This document shows positions 1-8,261 of a DNA stretch of 60,893 nucleotides, in pieces. The translations under genes were made by a program, and so were the position numbers. Within the stretch, counting starts at the first letter, position 1; each line of letters starts with the position of its first letter. This DNA is from Bacteroidota bacterium. Its GTDB lineage: Bacteria > Bacteroidota > Bacteroidia > UBA8524. The notes under the pieces were generated by a model that made no database searches, had not been told where the DNA came from, and saw only the letters and a program-made list of their open reading frames with translations. The DNA lies in the NCBI GenBank assembly GCA_006226545.1, contig SBGR01000046.1:1-60893 (forward strand), read 5' to 3'.

Positions 1-223
1 CCTGCGTGCCGAGCACTTCGGCAGGCAGGGAACCCATACCTATTCTTCATTTTGATAAACAAAAAAAAGCGGCGCTAGGCCGCTTTATTCTGTGTTCGAG
101 ACGGGAATCCCTGCCTGCGTGCCGAGCACTTCGGCAGGCAGGGAACCCATACCTATTCTTCATTTTGATAAACAAAAAAAAGCGGCGCTAGGCCGCTTTG
201 TTCTGTGCTCGAGACGGGAATCG
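1..223. repeat. 113-bp tandem direct repeat copying the tRNA-Leu 3' end
   Basis: Two near-identical units, 1-113 and 114-223, lie head to tail. Each holds a GC-rich imperfect palindrome (arms close to CCTGCCTGC and GCAGGCAGG), an AT-rich spacer, a terminator hairpin (GCGGC...GCCGC with an A/T tract) and a sequence matching the last 17 bases of tRNA-Leu. In unit 2 that sequence is the real tRNA 3' end. In unit 1 it is a remnant at about 93-109, with one mismatch (tgttcgag for tgctcgag). The array reads as a duplication of the tRNA 3' end plus its flank, or a footprint of a mobile palindromic element. The left end may continue outside the window. Confidence 0.9.
174..199 (-). terminator. Rho-independent terminator after tRNA-Leu
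   Basis: Read on the minus strand, the arms AAAGCGGC and GCCGCTTT close a CTAGC-type loop and are followed by a run of eight T. It sits directly downstream of tRNA-Leu and would end the tRNA-Gly/tRNA-Leu transcript. An identical hairpin is present in the first repeat unit at about 61-86. Confidence 0.85.
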
Positions 224-290
224 AACCCGTACTTCCTTTAGGGAAACGGGATTTTAAGTCCCGCGCGTCTACCTGTTCCGCCACCCGAGC
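206..290 (-). tRNA. tRNA-Leu (anticodon UAA)
   Basis: An 85-nt class II tRNA. The acceptor 5' strand GCTCGGG pairs with CTCGAGC, the anticodon stem GGGAC/ATCCC-type frames TAA, and a long variable arm and the T-arm GGGTTCGATTCCC are present. Discriminator is A. CCA is not encoded (ACAG follows), so it must be added after transcription. It probably shares a transcript with the tRNA-Gly upstream. Confidence 0.95.
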
Positions 291-321
291 ATCATCTGCG
301 AATATCGCAAATCAGGTTTCA

Positions 322-347
322 TAAAAAAAGCCACCTAAGTGGCTTTT
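322..347 (-). terminator. Terminator-like hairpin after tRNA-Gly
   Basis: On the minus strand the arms AAAAGCCAC and GTGGCTTTT are followed by a T run. The hairpin lies between tRNA-Gly and tRNA-Leu and starts immediately after the encoded CCA end. It could end the tRNA-Gly transcript or be a partly read-through processing element. Confidence 0.75.
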
Positions 348-422
348 GGAGCGAGAGACGAGGTTCGAACTCGCGACCTCAACCTTGGCAAGGTTGCGCT
401 CTACCAACTGAGCTACTCTCGC
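347..422 (-). tRNA. tRNA-Gly (anticodon GCC), CCA encoded
   Basis: Cloverleaf with acceptor GCGAGAG pairing CTCTCGC, D-arm AGCTCAGTTGGTAGAGC, anticodon loop CTTGCCAA (GCC) and T-arm with GTTCGAAC. The mature body is 350-422 with discriminator U. Bases 347-349 supply CCA in the gene, unlike the neighbouring tRNA-Leu and the tRNA-Ser near 57.3 kb. Confidence 0.95.
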
Positions 423-432
423 TTGGGGAGTG

Positions 433-462
433 CAAAAGTAGAAAGAAATTTCAATTTGCAAA
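433..462 (-). promoter_or_regulatory. Bacteroidota-type promoter for tRNA-Gly
   Basis: On the minus strand TACTTTTG (433-440) matches the -7 consensus TAnnTTTG, and TTTG (459-462) lies 18 bases upstream as the -33 element. Transcription would start a few bases before the tRNA 5' end at 422. Confidence 0.75.
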
Positions 463-564
463 ATCACTAGCCCAAAATTCTTCATTTTTTTCAGTCACCA
501 CAGCTGTTAAAAACGGTTTCGCTTTCATTATCAGCACGATAATTTTTTGAAAAAAATATACGCT

Positions 565-675
565 TGTGGGATTGTTTGACTGCAGAATCGATAGGCTATT
601 AGAAATTCGAAACGAATTAACAGTGCCTAACCCAATCAAACAGTTGCACAGCCCAACAATCAGACAGCAATCCAG
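565..675. repeat. Intergenic GTGGGATTGTTTGACTG-type repeat, inverted pair
   Basis: The gap between tRNA-Gly and mutS carries tgtgggattgtttgactg (565-582) and, after about 40 bases, related sequence in the opposite sense (caaacag..cacagcccaacaatcagacag). The same word family recurs in at least five other intergenic gaps of the window. I see no convincing gene here; the 62-codon minus-strand frame at 451-639 has no recognisable features. Confidence 0.6.
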
Positions 676-676
676 G

Positions 677-3271
677 CTACTCTTCCAACATTTGTTTCAC
701 CTCATTCAACTTCATGAGGGCTTCAATCGGCGTTAGGGTATTTACATCCACCGCCTGCAAGCGTTCCAACACTTCTTTGAGTTTCGGGTCTTCCATTTGG
801 AACATCTGCAACTGCATAGCCGGCAGGTTCTTCATGGTTTGTTTACCGCTGATTTGAGCCCTGTCGTGCTCCAACTGCTGTAAGATATGTTTGGCTCTGG
901 TGAGTACCTTGGCGGGTACTCCGGCCATCCTGGCCACGTGAATACCAAAGCTGTGCTCACTTCCACCCGGCTTCATCTTGCGCAAGAACAGCACATTGCC
1001 GTCGGCTTCCTTCACCGCTATATGGTAGTTCAATACGCCTTCCGACTTCCCTTCCAGCTCATTCAGCTCATGGTAATGGGTAGCGAAAAGCGTTTTAGGT
1101 TTGCATTCGTGTTGGTTGAGGTATTCAGCGATGCTCCAGGCTAAGGAAACCCCGTCGTAGGTAGATGTTCCTCTACCAATCTCATCCAAGATAATCAAAG
1201 AGCCGGTTGACAGGTTATTCAAGATGCTGGCGGTTTCCATCATCTCCACCATAAAGGTTGATTCGCCTGAAGAGATATTATCTGAAGCACCTACCCTGGT
1301 AAAAACCTTGTCCACCACGCCAATGCTGGCTTTTTTGGCCGCTACAAAGCAGCCCATCTGAGCCATCAGCACGGCCAAAGCAGTTTGGCGCAGTATGGCC
1401 GACTTACCACTCATGTTCGGACCGGTTAGGATGATCATCTGCTGAGATCCGTTGTTCAGGTAAATATCGTTGGGGATATACTCCTCTCCCGTCTTGAGCA
1501 TTTTTTCAATCACAGGGTGACGGCATTCCAAAAGCGAAAGCTCACCTGTTTCTTCCATTTCAGGCCTGCTGTAGCGATTTTCTCTGGCTATCTGAGCAAA
1601 GGATTGCAAACAATCCAATTGCGCCAGAATACGGGCATTTAATTGCATGGCCGGGATATACTGCATGGCAAACTGCAAAAGCTCCATGTAAAGGCCTTGT
1701 TCGAGGTCGCGGATTTTATCTTCCGCCCCCATTATTTTCTCCTCGTACATTTTAAGTTCTTCGGTGATATACCGCTCTGCATTAACCAAAGTTTGCTTCC
1801 GAATCCATTCGGCAGGCACCTTGTCTTTATGCGAATTGGTTACTTCCAAATAATAGCCAAACACATTGTTAAACGCCACTTTAAGCGAAGGAATTCCCGT
1901 GCGTTCGCTTTCTCTTTTCTGCAAAGAGGCGAGGTAATCTTTTCCGCTAAAGGCGATTTCACGAAGTTCATCCAGCTCGGCAGATACACCGGCTTTGATG
2001 GCATTGCCTTTTGCTAATTGCACCGGCGCTTCCGGCTCTAGTTCATTTTCAATGCGCTCGGCCAGTTTCTCGCAGAGATTTAATTGTTCTCCTAAGGCCA
2101 AGAGGCTATTTTCTTTAACCGAAGTTAAAGCCTCTCTCAAAGGCACAATCGCTTGAAGCGCTTTTTTCAGGTGAACCAATTCACGTGGATTCACTTTGCC
2201 CATCGCTACCTTAGAAACCAGACGTTCTAAATCGCCTGCCTCCCGAAGGCTAAACTCCAGCTTCTCCCGCAAAGGAGCATCGCTCAAAAGAAAGTCTACT
2301 ACCGCATGCCGGCGTCTGATTTCATGGATATCGCGCAAAGGCAATAAAACCCATTTGCGCAGCAGGCGTGAGCCCATCGGACTGATATTTTTATCGAGCA
2401 CATCGATCAGGCAGCTGCCTCCTTCGTGACTCGGTCTCACCAACTCAAGGTTACGTATCGTAAATCGATCCAGCCAAACGTGCTCACCTTGGTCAATACG
2501 GGAGACTTGAGCGATGTGTTGGAGCTCGTTGTGGTGCGTTTCGCTCAGGTAATGCAAACAGGCCGAAGCTGCTACAACGCCCAAATTCAGTTCTTCAATA
2601 CCAAAGCCTTTGAGGTTTTTGGTGTGAAAATGAGTGGTGAGTTTTTCTCTAGCGAAGTCTTCTCCGTACACCCAATCGTCTTGAGCATACACGTAAAATC
2701 CATCGCCAAAAATTTCGTTAAAGTCCTTTCTAAAGGCTTTATTGATGAGTACTTCAGAAGGTTGAAACCCTTGAAGAAGCTTATCAGCATAATCAGCTAA
2801 GCCCTCGGCTACCAAAAATTCTCCGGTAGAGATATCCAAGAAAGCCAAGCCAAACCGCCCCTTCTCATGGTGAATGGCGGCAAGGTAATTCGCCTTTCGC
2901 GACTCAATCACCTTATCGCTAAAAGCCACACCTGGGGTAACCAATTCTGTTACACCGCGTTTGACAATGGTTTTGGTTGTTTTAGGATCTTCCAGCTGAT
3001 CGCAGATGGCCACACGTTGACCCGCACGTACCAGCTTGGGCAGATAGGTATCTAAAGCATGGTGAGGAAAACCCGCCAGTTCCACCTCATTGGCAGAGCC
3101 ATTGCCCCGTTTGGTCAAGGTGATTCCCACTATCCGGGCTGTGGTAACGGCATCTTCACCAAAGGTCTCATAGAAATCGCCTACCCGAAAGAGCAGTAAT
3201 GCTCCGGGGTATTTTGCTTTAATTTGCGCATATTGGCGCATGAGAGGTGTTTCAGATGCTTTTTTGGCCAC
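677..3271 (-). CDS. mutS: DNA mismatch repair protein MutS
   Basis: 864 residues, the usual length for MutS. It recognises base-base mismatches and small loops and starts methyl-independent repair with MutL. Visible motifs: the mismatch-contacting Phe-X-Glu (F33-Y-E35 within VGDFYETFGEDA), the Walker A P-loop GPNMSGKS (617-624), the Walker B/signature region DEIGRGTS (696-703) preceded by the SSGEST-type loop, and the TH switch (731-732). The start MAKKASETPL is the only Met upstream of domain I and fits the family. It is divergent from a SpoU methyltransferase with only 12 bases between start codons, so each promoter must lie in or beside the other gene. Confidence 0.98.
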   Translation of the reverse strand: MAKKASETPLMRQYAQIKAKYPGALLLFRVGDFYETFGEDAVTTARIVGITLTKRGNGSANEVELAGFPHHALDTYLPKLVRAGQRVAICDQLEDPKTTKTIVKRGVTELVTPGVAFSDKVIESRKANYLAAIHHEKGRFGLAFLDISTGEFLVAEGLADYADKLLQGFQPSEVLINKAFRKDFNEIFGDGFYVYAQDDWVYGEDFAREKLTTHFHTKNLKGFGIEELNLGVVAASACLHYLSETHHNELQHIAQVSRIDQGEHVWLDRFTIRNLELVRPSHEGGSCLIDVLDKNISPMGSRLLRKWVLLPLRDIHEIRRRHAVVDFLLSDAPLREKLEFSLREAGDLERLVSKVAMGKVNPRELVHLKKALQAIVPLREALTSVKENSLLALGEQLNLCEKLAERIENELEPEAPVQLAKGNAIKAGVSAELDELREIAFSGKDYLASLQKRESERTGIPSLKVAFNNVFGYYLEVTNSHKDKVPAEWIRKQTLVNAERYITEELKMYEEKIMGAEDKIRDLEQGLYMELLQFAMQYIPAMQLNARILAQLDCLQSFAQIARENRYSRPEMEETGELSLLECRHPVIEKMLKTGEEYIPNDIYLNNGSQQMIILTGPNMSGKSAILRQTALAVLMAQMGCFVAAKKASIGVVDKVFTRVGASDNISSGESTFMVEMMETASILNNLSTGSLIILDEIGRGTSTYDGVSLAWSIAEYLNQHECKPKTLFATHYHELNELEGKSEGVLNYHIAVKEADGNVLFLRKMKPGGSEHSFGIHVARMAGVPAKVLTRAKHILQQLEHDRAQISGKQTMKNLPAMQLQMFQMEDPKLKEVLERLQAVDVNTLTPIEALMKLNEVKQMLEE

Positions 3272-3283
3272 AATTCCAGCTTT

Positions 3284-3826
3284 ATGAGCCGCAAATTAAA
3301 GAATATAGAACTGAATCGTTTAAGTCGGGAGGATTTTAAAGAAGCCGAAAAAATCCCCATGGTTTTGGTATTGGAAGATATCCGAAGCATGAGCAATGTG
3401 GGCTCCTTGTTTCGTACCGCCGATTCCTTTCGCTTGGAAAAGCTGTTCCTCTGCGGTATCACAGGAACACCACCTCACAAAGAAATCAGAAAAACAGCCT
3501 TGGGAGCCGATGAAAGCATGGCTTGGGAAAAGTACGAGGATGCGGTAGAATGCATACACCACTTAAAAGCTCAAGGGTATGTTTGTTACGCATTGGAACA
3601 AGCTGAAGAAGCACATTGGCTGCATGAGTTTGAAGCCAGATGCAAAATTGCCTTGGTATTGGGTAGTGAAGTAGACGGGGTTAGTCAAGAAGCCATCGAT
3701 GCTTGCAATGGCGTGATTGAAATTGCGCAGTATGGCACCAAACATTCACTTAATGTAGCTGTGGCCGGTGGCATCGCTACGTACCAGATAGCCACAAGTT
3801 TGCTTAGTGACGGTACTTCAGTGTAG
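3284..3826 (+). CDS. TrmH/SpoU-family RNA 2'-O-ribose methyltransferase (small form)
   Basis: 180 residues from the ATG at 3284; the frame is open upstream to 3224, but those 20 codons run into mutS and look non-native. It has the three SPOUT motifs: NVGSLFRTADSF (motif 1), LVLGSEVDGVS (motif 2) and IAQYGTKHSLNVAVAGGI (motif 3), the knotted SAM-binding core. It consists of the catalytic domain with no substrate-binding N-terminal domain, as in TrmH/TrmL-sized enzymes that modify tRNA. The exact target cannot be told from sequence. It is divergent from mutS, and its last 23 bases overlap the convergent lipoprotein gene. Confidence 0.9.
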   Translation: MSRKLKNIELNRLSREDFKEAEKIPMVLVLEDIRSMSNVGSLFRTADSFRLEKLFLCGITGTPPHKEIRKTALGADESMAWEKYEDAVECIHHLKAQGYVCYALEQAEEAHWLHEFEARCKIALVLGSEVDGVSQEAIDACNGVIEIAQYGTKHSLNVAVAGGIATYQIATSLLSDGTSV

Positions 3827-4280
3827 TGCGGTAGGAAGCAGTTGAATCGAAGAGTTCGATAAGCGCCTTTTTGTTTTCAAAATACGATAAGGTATCCCCT
3901 TTTACATAGGTATAACGCCAACGCTCATAAGTGGTTGGCAAACGTTCAGCTTTGATGGCTTGCACGGGTCTTCCATTCACTTTCAATTGAGGAATACGTG
4001 TTGCGGCACGTGCCGATTCATCTGAAACGAAGGTGATACCCAAGGCGATGGTATCGTTGAATTTGGTAAAAAACACATCTGCAAAGGCGGTCACGTCTAA
4101 TTTGATTTTACCCTCTCCTGAATCGGCTTTCACTTTTTTGGGTTTCCAGTAGTACATCCATCCTCTAGCACCGGCAGGATAACTCAGCTGATCTCCACCT
4201 CCATCTGTAATTCTGAGTGAACAAGAGACCAAACTGAAGGCGAGAAGAAGTAAAAGGAAGTTTTTAAGCATACTATTCAA
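3804..4280 (-). CDS. Hypothetical lipoprotein
   Basis: 158 residues (or 155 from the second Met, MLKNF). The signal peptide ends in a lipobox, FSLVSC, with the lipidated Cys near residue 20. The rest is a small soluble domain with no family I recognise. It is last of three tightly packed minus-strand lipoprotein genes; its start overlaps the end of the preceding lipoprotein by 8 bases. The 3' end overlaps the SpoU methyltransferase tail-to-tail. Confidence 0.75.
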   Translation of the reverse strand: MNSMLKNFLLLLLAFSLVSCSLRITDGGGDQLSYPAGARGWMYYWKPKKVKADSGEGKIKLDVTAFADVFFTKFNDTIALGITFVSDESARAATRIPQLKVNGRPVQAIKAERLPTTYERWRYTYVKGDTLSYFENKKALIELFDSTASYRTTLKYRH

Positions 4281-4803
4281 AGCTGGCAGAAAGGAAATCT
4301 GGATCTTGGTTAAACAATTCTAAAGCTTCTTTTTCTGAGTGCAGACGTAAATCGAGTTTCACCGGACTAGCGTTCTCCGATTCGTAGAAGTATAAAGTAT
4401 AAGACCAAGCATGGTCTAGCTTGCGCAAAACCGCTTGGCATTCCACATTGTGGACAGATACCGTTTTCTGATTCAATTTTGTGTAGGCAGAGGTATCGAT
4501 TTGCACCAATTGATCTAAGCCAACTTGGTATGGAACCGAAACAAATAGCCATTTGTTTTTGGCTTGAAATACCTTGTTTAAAATGCTCAGAGTATCTCCT
4601 CCCTGCTTGAATTCCTCACTTATCTTCTGTGTTAAGGAACTTGGTTTCCAGCCTTGCACCGGATCCATTTTCAGTTTAGAATGTGACCCAAAATGGAGTG
4701 GATGATCTGACGAGCAGCCGGCCAGGGTAGCTGTTACTAGAGCTATAAAAAAAAGCCGGACGATGGTATATCGCCCGGCCTTATGAAATTCAAAATTACT
4801 CAC
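4273..4803 (-). CDS. Hypothetical lipoprotein with a terminator-like hairpin in its first codons
   Basis: 176 residues from a GTG at 4803 that overlaps the TAA of the TRL gene (GTGAGTAA). The signal peptide follows a long N-region and ends in the lipobox TLAGC (Cys near 29). The first 20 codons contain a perfect intrinsic terminator (4746-4782), and no ATG, GTG or TTG occurs between it and the hydrophobic core, so translation has to start before the hairpin. This suggests coupling: a ribosome finishing TRL and restarting at the GTG would keep the hairpin open. The mature domain is not recognised. Confidence 0.72.
   Translation of the reverse strand: MSNFEFHKAGRYTIVRLFFIALVTATLAGCSSDHPLHFGSHSKLKMDPVQGWKPSSLTQKISEEFKQGGDTLSILNKVFQAKNKWLFVSVPYQVGLDQLVQIDTSAYTKLNQKTVSVHNVECQAVLRKLDHAWSYTLYFYESENASPVKLDLRLHSEKEALELFNQDPDFLSASFE
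4746..4782 (-). terminator. Intrinsic terminator inside a coding region
   Basis: On the minus strand GCCGGGCGATATACC pairs with the following ATCGTCCGGC-type arm, and eight T follow. It lies 14 bases past the stop of the TRL gene but inside codons 7-19 of the next lipoprotein. It would let TRL be expressed above the two lipoproteins after it, with partial read-through. Confidence 0.75.
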
Positions 4804-5077
4804 CAGTTACGATGGTTTCGTAAGTAACTACAATTCCTAAAATGTCTTTCTGTTTGAAGTCAACAGTAGAGATTTTAGTGATACCGCCATTTTTAGCCGC
4901 AGTTTGGATTGATGCATCAACATCGAAGCACAATACGCGGAGGAAACAAGTACCTTTTGAAGTTCCTACTTTAGAACCAACTTCATTTGAAGTAGCCGTT
5001 ACCGGAACGGTGATAGAGCAGCTTGCCAACAAAGCAGTAGCAGCAACTACACCTAAAACGTTTCTTAATTTTTTCAT
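4796..5077 (-). CDS. TRL-like family lipoprotein
   Basis: 93 residues with a signal peptide and lipobox LLASC (Cys at 20). The mature part has features of TRL-like family proteins: a VGSKVGTSKG glycine-rich stretch, DASIQTAAKNGGI and a C-terminal TYETIVTGE. TRL-like proteins are small cell-envelope proteins of unknown function, common in Bacteroidota and named after a tRNA-linked locus. First gene of a three-lipoprotein group, separated from the ompA-type gene upstream by a terminator. The mature protein carries two Cys (FLRVLCF and KGTCF), which could form a disulfide. Confidence 0.8.
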   Translation of the reverse strand: MKKLRNVLGVVAATALLASCSITVPVTATSNEVGSKVGTSKGTCFLRVLCFDVDASIQTAAKNGGITKISTVDFKQKDILGIVVTYETIVTGE

Positions 5078-5110
5078 AGTGTATGTGTATTTAACAGCTC
5101 ACAAGATAGA

Positions 5111-5141
5111 AAAAAAAAGTCCGGCTGTACACCGGACTTTA
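5111..5141 (-). terminator. Terminator after the OmpA-family gene
   Basis: On the minus strand AAAGTCCGG and CCGGACTTT close a TGTACAG loop, followed by a T run. It separates the porin gene from the TRL lipoprotein group. Confidence 0.85.
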
Positions 5142-5165
5142 CTGTTTTACAAAAATATTTTACAC

Positions 5166-6602
5166 TTACTCAACTACGAAGAACTGCACACGGCGGTTGG
5201 CTTGTAGCGATACTGCATCAGTACCTTTAGCGATAGGCACTTTTTCACCGTTGGATTGTACTTCGATGGAGTTGGCGTCTACACCAAAGCTCTCTACCAA
5301 TACCTTTTTAACTGCTTCCGCACGAGACAAAGCCAATTGCTCATTGCGTTTTTCAGAACCTCGGTAATCCGCGTTACCGATGATTAGGATCTTAACACCT
5401 GCAGAACGTTTGATTGCTTCAGCGATGCCTTGTAAGTCAACGTAATGCGTAGGCTTGATGGTAGATGAACCTGTTTCAAATAAGATTGCCGGCATAAAAC
5501 CTAAGCCACCGGTGCTTAAACCACCTTTTGGTGCAAGCTTACGTGACAATTCTTTAGTCATGATTGGAATACCTTGGTGGTTAACCATATAGCTGGTATC
5601 CGTATTTGGAGAAAGGTCTAGTACATCAGGTACACCGTCGCCATCTGCATCTGCGGCGCGACCTTTTTCGTCAACTTCAGCTCCTTTAGGAGAGTTTGGC
5701 TCTTCGTCCAATACATCCGGAACACCGTCGCCATCTGTATCTACCGCCTTACCGTTACCGTAAACATTAGCACCGGCAGGAGTCGTATTGTCTTGATCAA
5801 AGTAATCAGAAACACCATCGCCATCTTGATCACCACTAAGCGCCTCTACTTTTTTCTCCACCTTAGCGATGTCTTCATAGATAGCTTCTACCGGGTTGAT
5901 CCACTCAACGTGTTCTTTTCCTTTTTTACCCAATTTGAACTGCAATCCAACTTGTACGTAATGAGAAACGTCTTTTGCTTGGTTCCCAAATGATGCATAT
6001 TGAATTCCATCAACCAGGTCGGAAAAATGATAACGGATATTGTACTCCAAACCTAGTGACATGCTCTGGCTGATATTGTATCTAAAGCCTGCAGAACCAC
6101 TCACCGCAAAAGTCATATCAGAAAACGAACCCGTTTGTAAGGTAGCTGATGTATCTTTTGTTTCGATAAATTCACTTGTCAAATCATTACCTTGAATACC
6201 ATAACCGGCTCCAACGAAGAAGTTAAGCTTCCTAGCCTTACGTAGGAATGAAATATTACCCATGGTCAGAGTCAACTGCGGTTGCACTTCCCAGAAATTA
6301 TTGGTGAAGTCGAATTGGCTATATGGACGATCTGTTGGATCTTCAGCACCCTTCAATTGACCATAATTACCCAATAAACGAACTCCTAAAGTATGGGAGA
6401 AGTTATACTGTACGTTTAATCCGGCTACATAACTGAATCCGAAATCTCTAGCATCACCTGAATAGGTGGTAGCTCCGGCCTGAAGGCCCAATTGCCAGCG
6501 TTTGGCGTCATTGTTTGGCCAAACACTTTTTTTTCCTTTCGACTGAGCCGATACAGGCATTGCCATCAGGGCGGCGGCAGCCAGAATAAGCACTTTTTTC
6601 AT
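5166..6602 (-). CDS. OmpA-family outer-membrane protein with calcium-binding repeats
   Basis: 478 residues. A signal peptide (MKKVLILAAAALMAMPVSAQ) is followed by an eight-strand-type beta-barrel region (about 30-230), then two thrombospondin type 3 motifs rich in DGDGVPDVLD that bind calcium, then a C-terminal OmpA peptidoglycan-binding domain (about 370-478) with LFETGSSTIK and the GNADYRGSEKRNEQLALSRA core (Asp and Arg that contact diaminopimelate). It should tether the outer membrane to the cell wall. Single gene with its own terminator. Upstream on the minus strand, TAGACTTG is one base off the TAnnTTTG box. Likely one of the major porins of the cell. Confidence 0.95.
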   Translation of the reverse strand: MKKVLILAAAALMAMPVSAQSKGKKSVWPNNDAKRWQLGLQAGATTYSGDARDFGFSYVAGLNVQYNFSHTLGVRLLGNYGQLKGAEDPTDRPYSQFDFTNNFWEVQPQLTLTMGNISFLRKARKLNFFVGAGYGIQGNDLTSEFIETKDTSATLQTGSFSDMTFAVSGSAGFRYNISQSMSLGLEYNIRYHFSDLVDGIQYASFGNQAKDVSHYVQVGLQFKLGKKGKEHVEWINPVEAIYEDIAKVEKKVEALSGDQDGDGVSDYFDQDNTTPAGANVYGNGKAVDTDGDGVPDVLDEEPNSPKGAEVDEKGRAADADGDGVPDVLDLSPNTDTSYMVNHQGIPIMTKELSRKLAPKGGLSTGGLGFMPAILFETGSSTIKPTHYVDLQGIAEAIKRSAGVKILIIGNADYRGSEKRNEQLALSRAEAVKKVLVESFGVDANSIEVQSNGEKVPIAKGTDAVSLQANRRVQFFVVE

Positions 6603-6664
6603 ATGCTACTTTTTAGGGTAATTTTTATTGTTCTACACAAGTCTACAAAATAAAAATTGAATCC

Positions 6665-8257
6665 CTAAGCAATTAATACGAAGACAGCCCCTACTCCATC
6701 GTAGTTTTGGCCGATTTCTGCGCAAATTTCCGCACCTTTTAGTTGAAGCAAATATTGCGGAACATACTGATTCCTTTCTTGCGTAAACCCCTTGTCAATC
6801 AAGGATTTTTTCGCTTTAAAGACCTTGTCTAGCTTCTTTTCTTCTTGCTGACGTTGATCGGCTAAAATATCCGACTCGGCTTTCTTTAAATTTTTTTCAA
6901 GCTGATTGAAACTTTCAGCTAATGGCTTCGCCCATTTAGGCAGGAATGAAGCTACCTTGCCAATGCTTGCATCCTTTAATTCAGCAATCGAATTCAACTC
7001 AGATTGAAGGTCGGATAGTTCTTTTCCTGATTGACTAAAAATCAAAGCCTCCAATTCTGCTTCATCCTTAAACAAATCAGCTATACCAATACCCATTTTT
7101 TCCAAGTTCTCCGCTTGCTTCGGGTTGACCACAAATACGCTTTTACGGTTCTCTAGAATTGGAAATGGAACTTGGTAGGTATCAAATACTCCTTTGAGCT
7201 GCAGCCAATAGGCAATCTCACCCGGCCCGCCGATATACGCTAGGTTTGGCAATATCACCTCCTGATAAACCGGTCTTAACACCACGTTCGGACTAATTGC
7301 CTCCAGGTTTTCAGCCACAAAAGTATCAAGTGATGCCGTATCGCATAAAGCAATACCTTCTGCTGTTTTGTATTGATTTCCTTCTTTTACTATCCGGTCT
7401 CGCAAGGTACCATCAAAGTAAAAGAGGTTAATTTCTCTTGGGTTCAACTGACGGGAATAAGATTTCTCCAGCTCCGCGCTTTGCGCTTCCACTGCCCCAA
7501 AACTTTTTCCCTCTTTGAGCTCATCCAAAACTATAGGTCTGAACAATTCCTTGAGCTGAACATCATCCGGATCTAAGATCAAAAGTCCTTCTTGCGCGAA
7601 GAGCTTATGCACCAACTCTCGGGTAGCTTGAGCGAAGTTCTTGTTTCCGGAATACGCTTCGCTAAACATGGCTGAAAATTCCTTCCAGCCTTCTTGGCGA
7701 CTAAACAACTCGTCCAATTCGGTGCTCAAGGCAGGCAATCCTTCCGTTGAGCGATGACCCACCGGTCCGCCAAAAGCGGGATCATGATCCCAAACTAAAT
7801 TATTGTTGAAGATCTCCAGGTGATTCACCTCGGCAAAGTCGTGGTCTTCGGTCGCCATCCAGAATACCGGAACGAAATGTTTATCCGGAAAATCTTGCTT
7901 CAACTTCCTACTCAAACCTATCGCTGAAACAATTTTCCAGTACACGTACATCGGTCCCAAGAAAATATGAATCTGCTGTCCGGTTGTTACGGTGAAAGTC
8001 TGCTCATCCAATAAGCTATCCAGCTGCGTTTGGGTAATCTCAGGAAGCGCTAGTCCGGCGTACTGCTGTACCAAGGCTTGGTGAAGAACTTTTCTATTTT
8101 CAGCTGAAAAAGTCCGGGAAGCGATTTGATTGGTAAATCCACTTTTGTCGGGCCAGTTCGCTATGAAAGGTTTAATTTCAGGTTTCTGAGCGATGAAATC
8201 GAGGGCTAGTTTAGAATAAAGTCCTGAATTCTCCGCTGCGATTGGCAATAACTGCAT
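6665..8257 (-). CDS. bshC: Bacillithiol biosynthesis cysteine-adding enzyme BshC
   Basis: 530 residues, normal for BshC, which couples cysteine to glucosaminyl-malate in the last step of bacillithiol synthesis. Family motifs: TTGQQ (91-95), FLGP.Y (99-104), FWMATEDHDF.E (132-143) and a GGPGEIAYW block in the C-terminal half, with a coiled-coil stretch near 430-490. It lies 4 bases after rimO on the same strand and is likely co-transcribed. BshA and BshB are not in this window. The gene implies that bacillithiol is the low-molecular-weight thiol of this organism. Confidence 0.95.
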   Translation of the reverse strand: MQLLPIAAENSGLYSKLALDFIAQKPEIKPFIANWPDKSGFTNQIASRTFSAENRKVLHQALVQQYAGLALPEITQTQLDSLLDEQTFTVTTGQQIHIFLGPMYVYWKIVSAIGLSRKLKQDFPDKHFVPVFWMATEDHDFAEVNHLEIFNNNLVWDHDPAFGGPVGHRSTEGLPALSTELDELFSRQEGWKEFSAMFSEAYSGNKNFAQATRELVHKLFAQEGLLILDPDDVQLKELFRPIVLDELKEGKSFGAVEAQSAELEKSYSRQLNPREINLFYFDGTLRDRIVKEGNQYKTAEGIALCDTASLDTFVAENLEAISPNVVLRPVYQEVILPNLAYIGGPGEIAYWLQLKGVFDTYQVPFPILENRKSVFVVNPKQAENLEKMGIGIADLFKDEAELEALIFSQSGKELSDLQSELNSIAELKDASIGKVASFLPKWAKPLAESFNQLEKNLKKAESDILADQRQQEEKKLDKVFKAKKSLIDKGFTQERNQYVPQYLLQLKGAEICAEIGQNYDGVGAVFVLIA

Positions 8258-8261
8258 AAGG

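Noticed and set aside
1..223. Prophage or integrative-element attachment site at tRNA-Leu
   Set aside because: The duplicated tRNA end is only 113 bases away from the real one, with no room for an element, and no integrase is visible. Kept only as a repeat finding.
451..639. A 62-codon gene between tRNA-Gly and mutS
   Set aside because: No recognisable family, overlaps the tRNA promoter and the intergenic repeat, and no better start context.
3224..3283. An earlier start for the SpoU methyltransferase
   Set aside because: The extra 20 codons overlap mutS and contain no domain residues; ATG 3284 gives the usual length.
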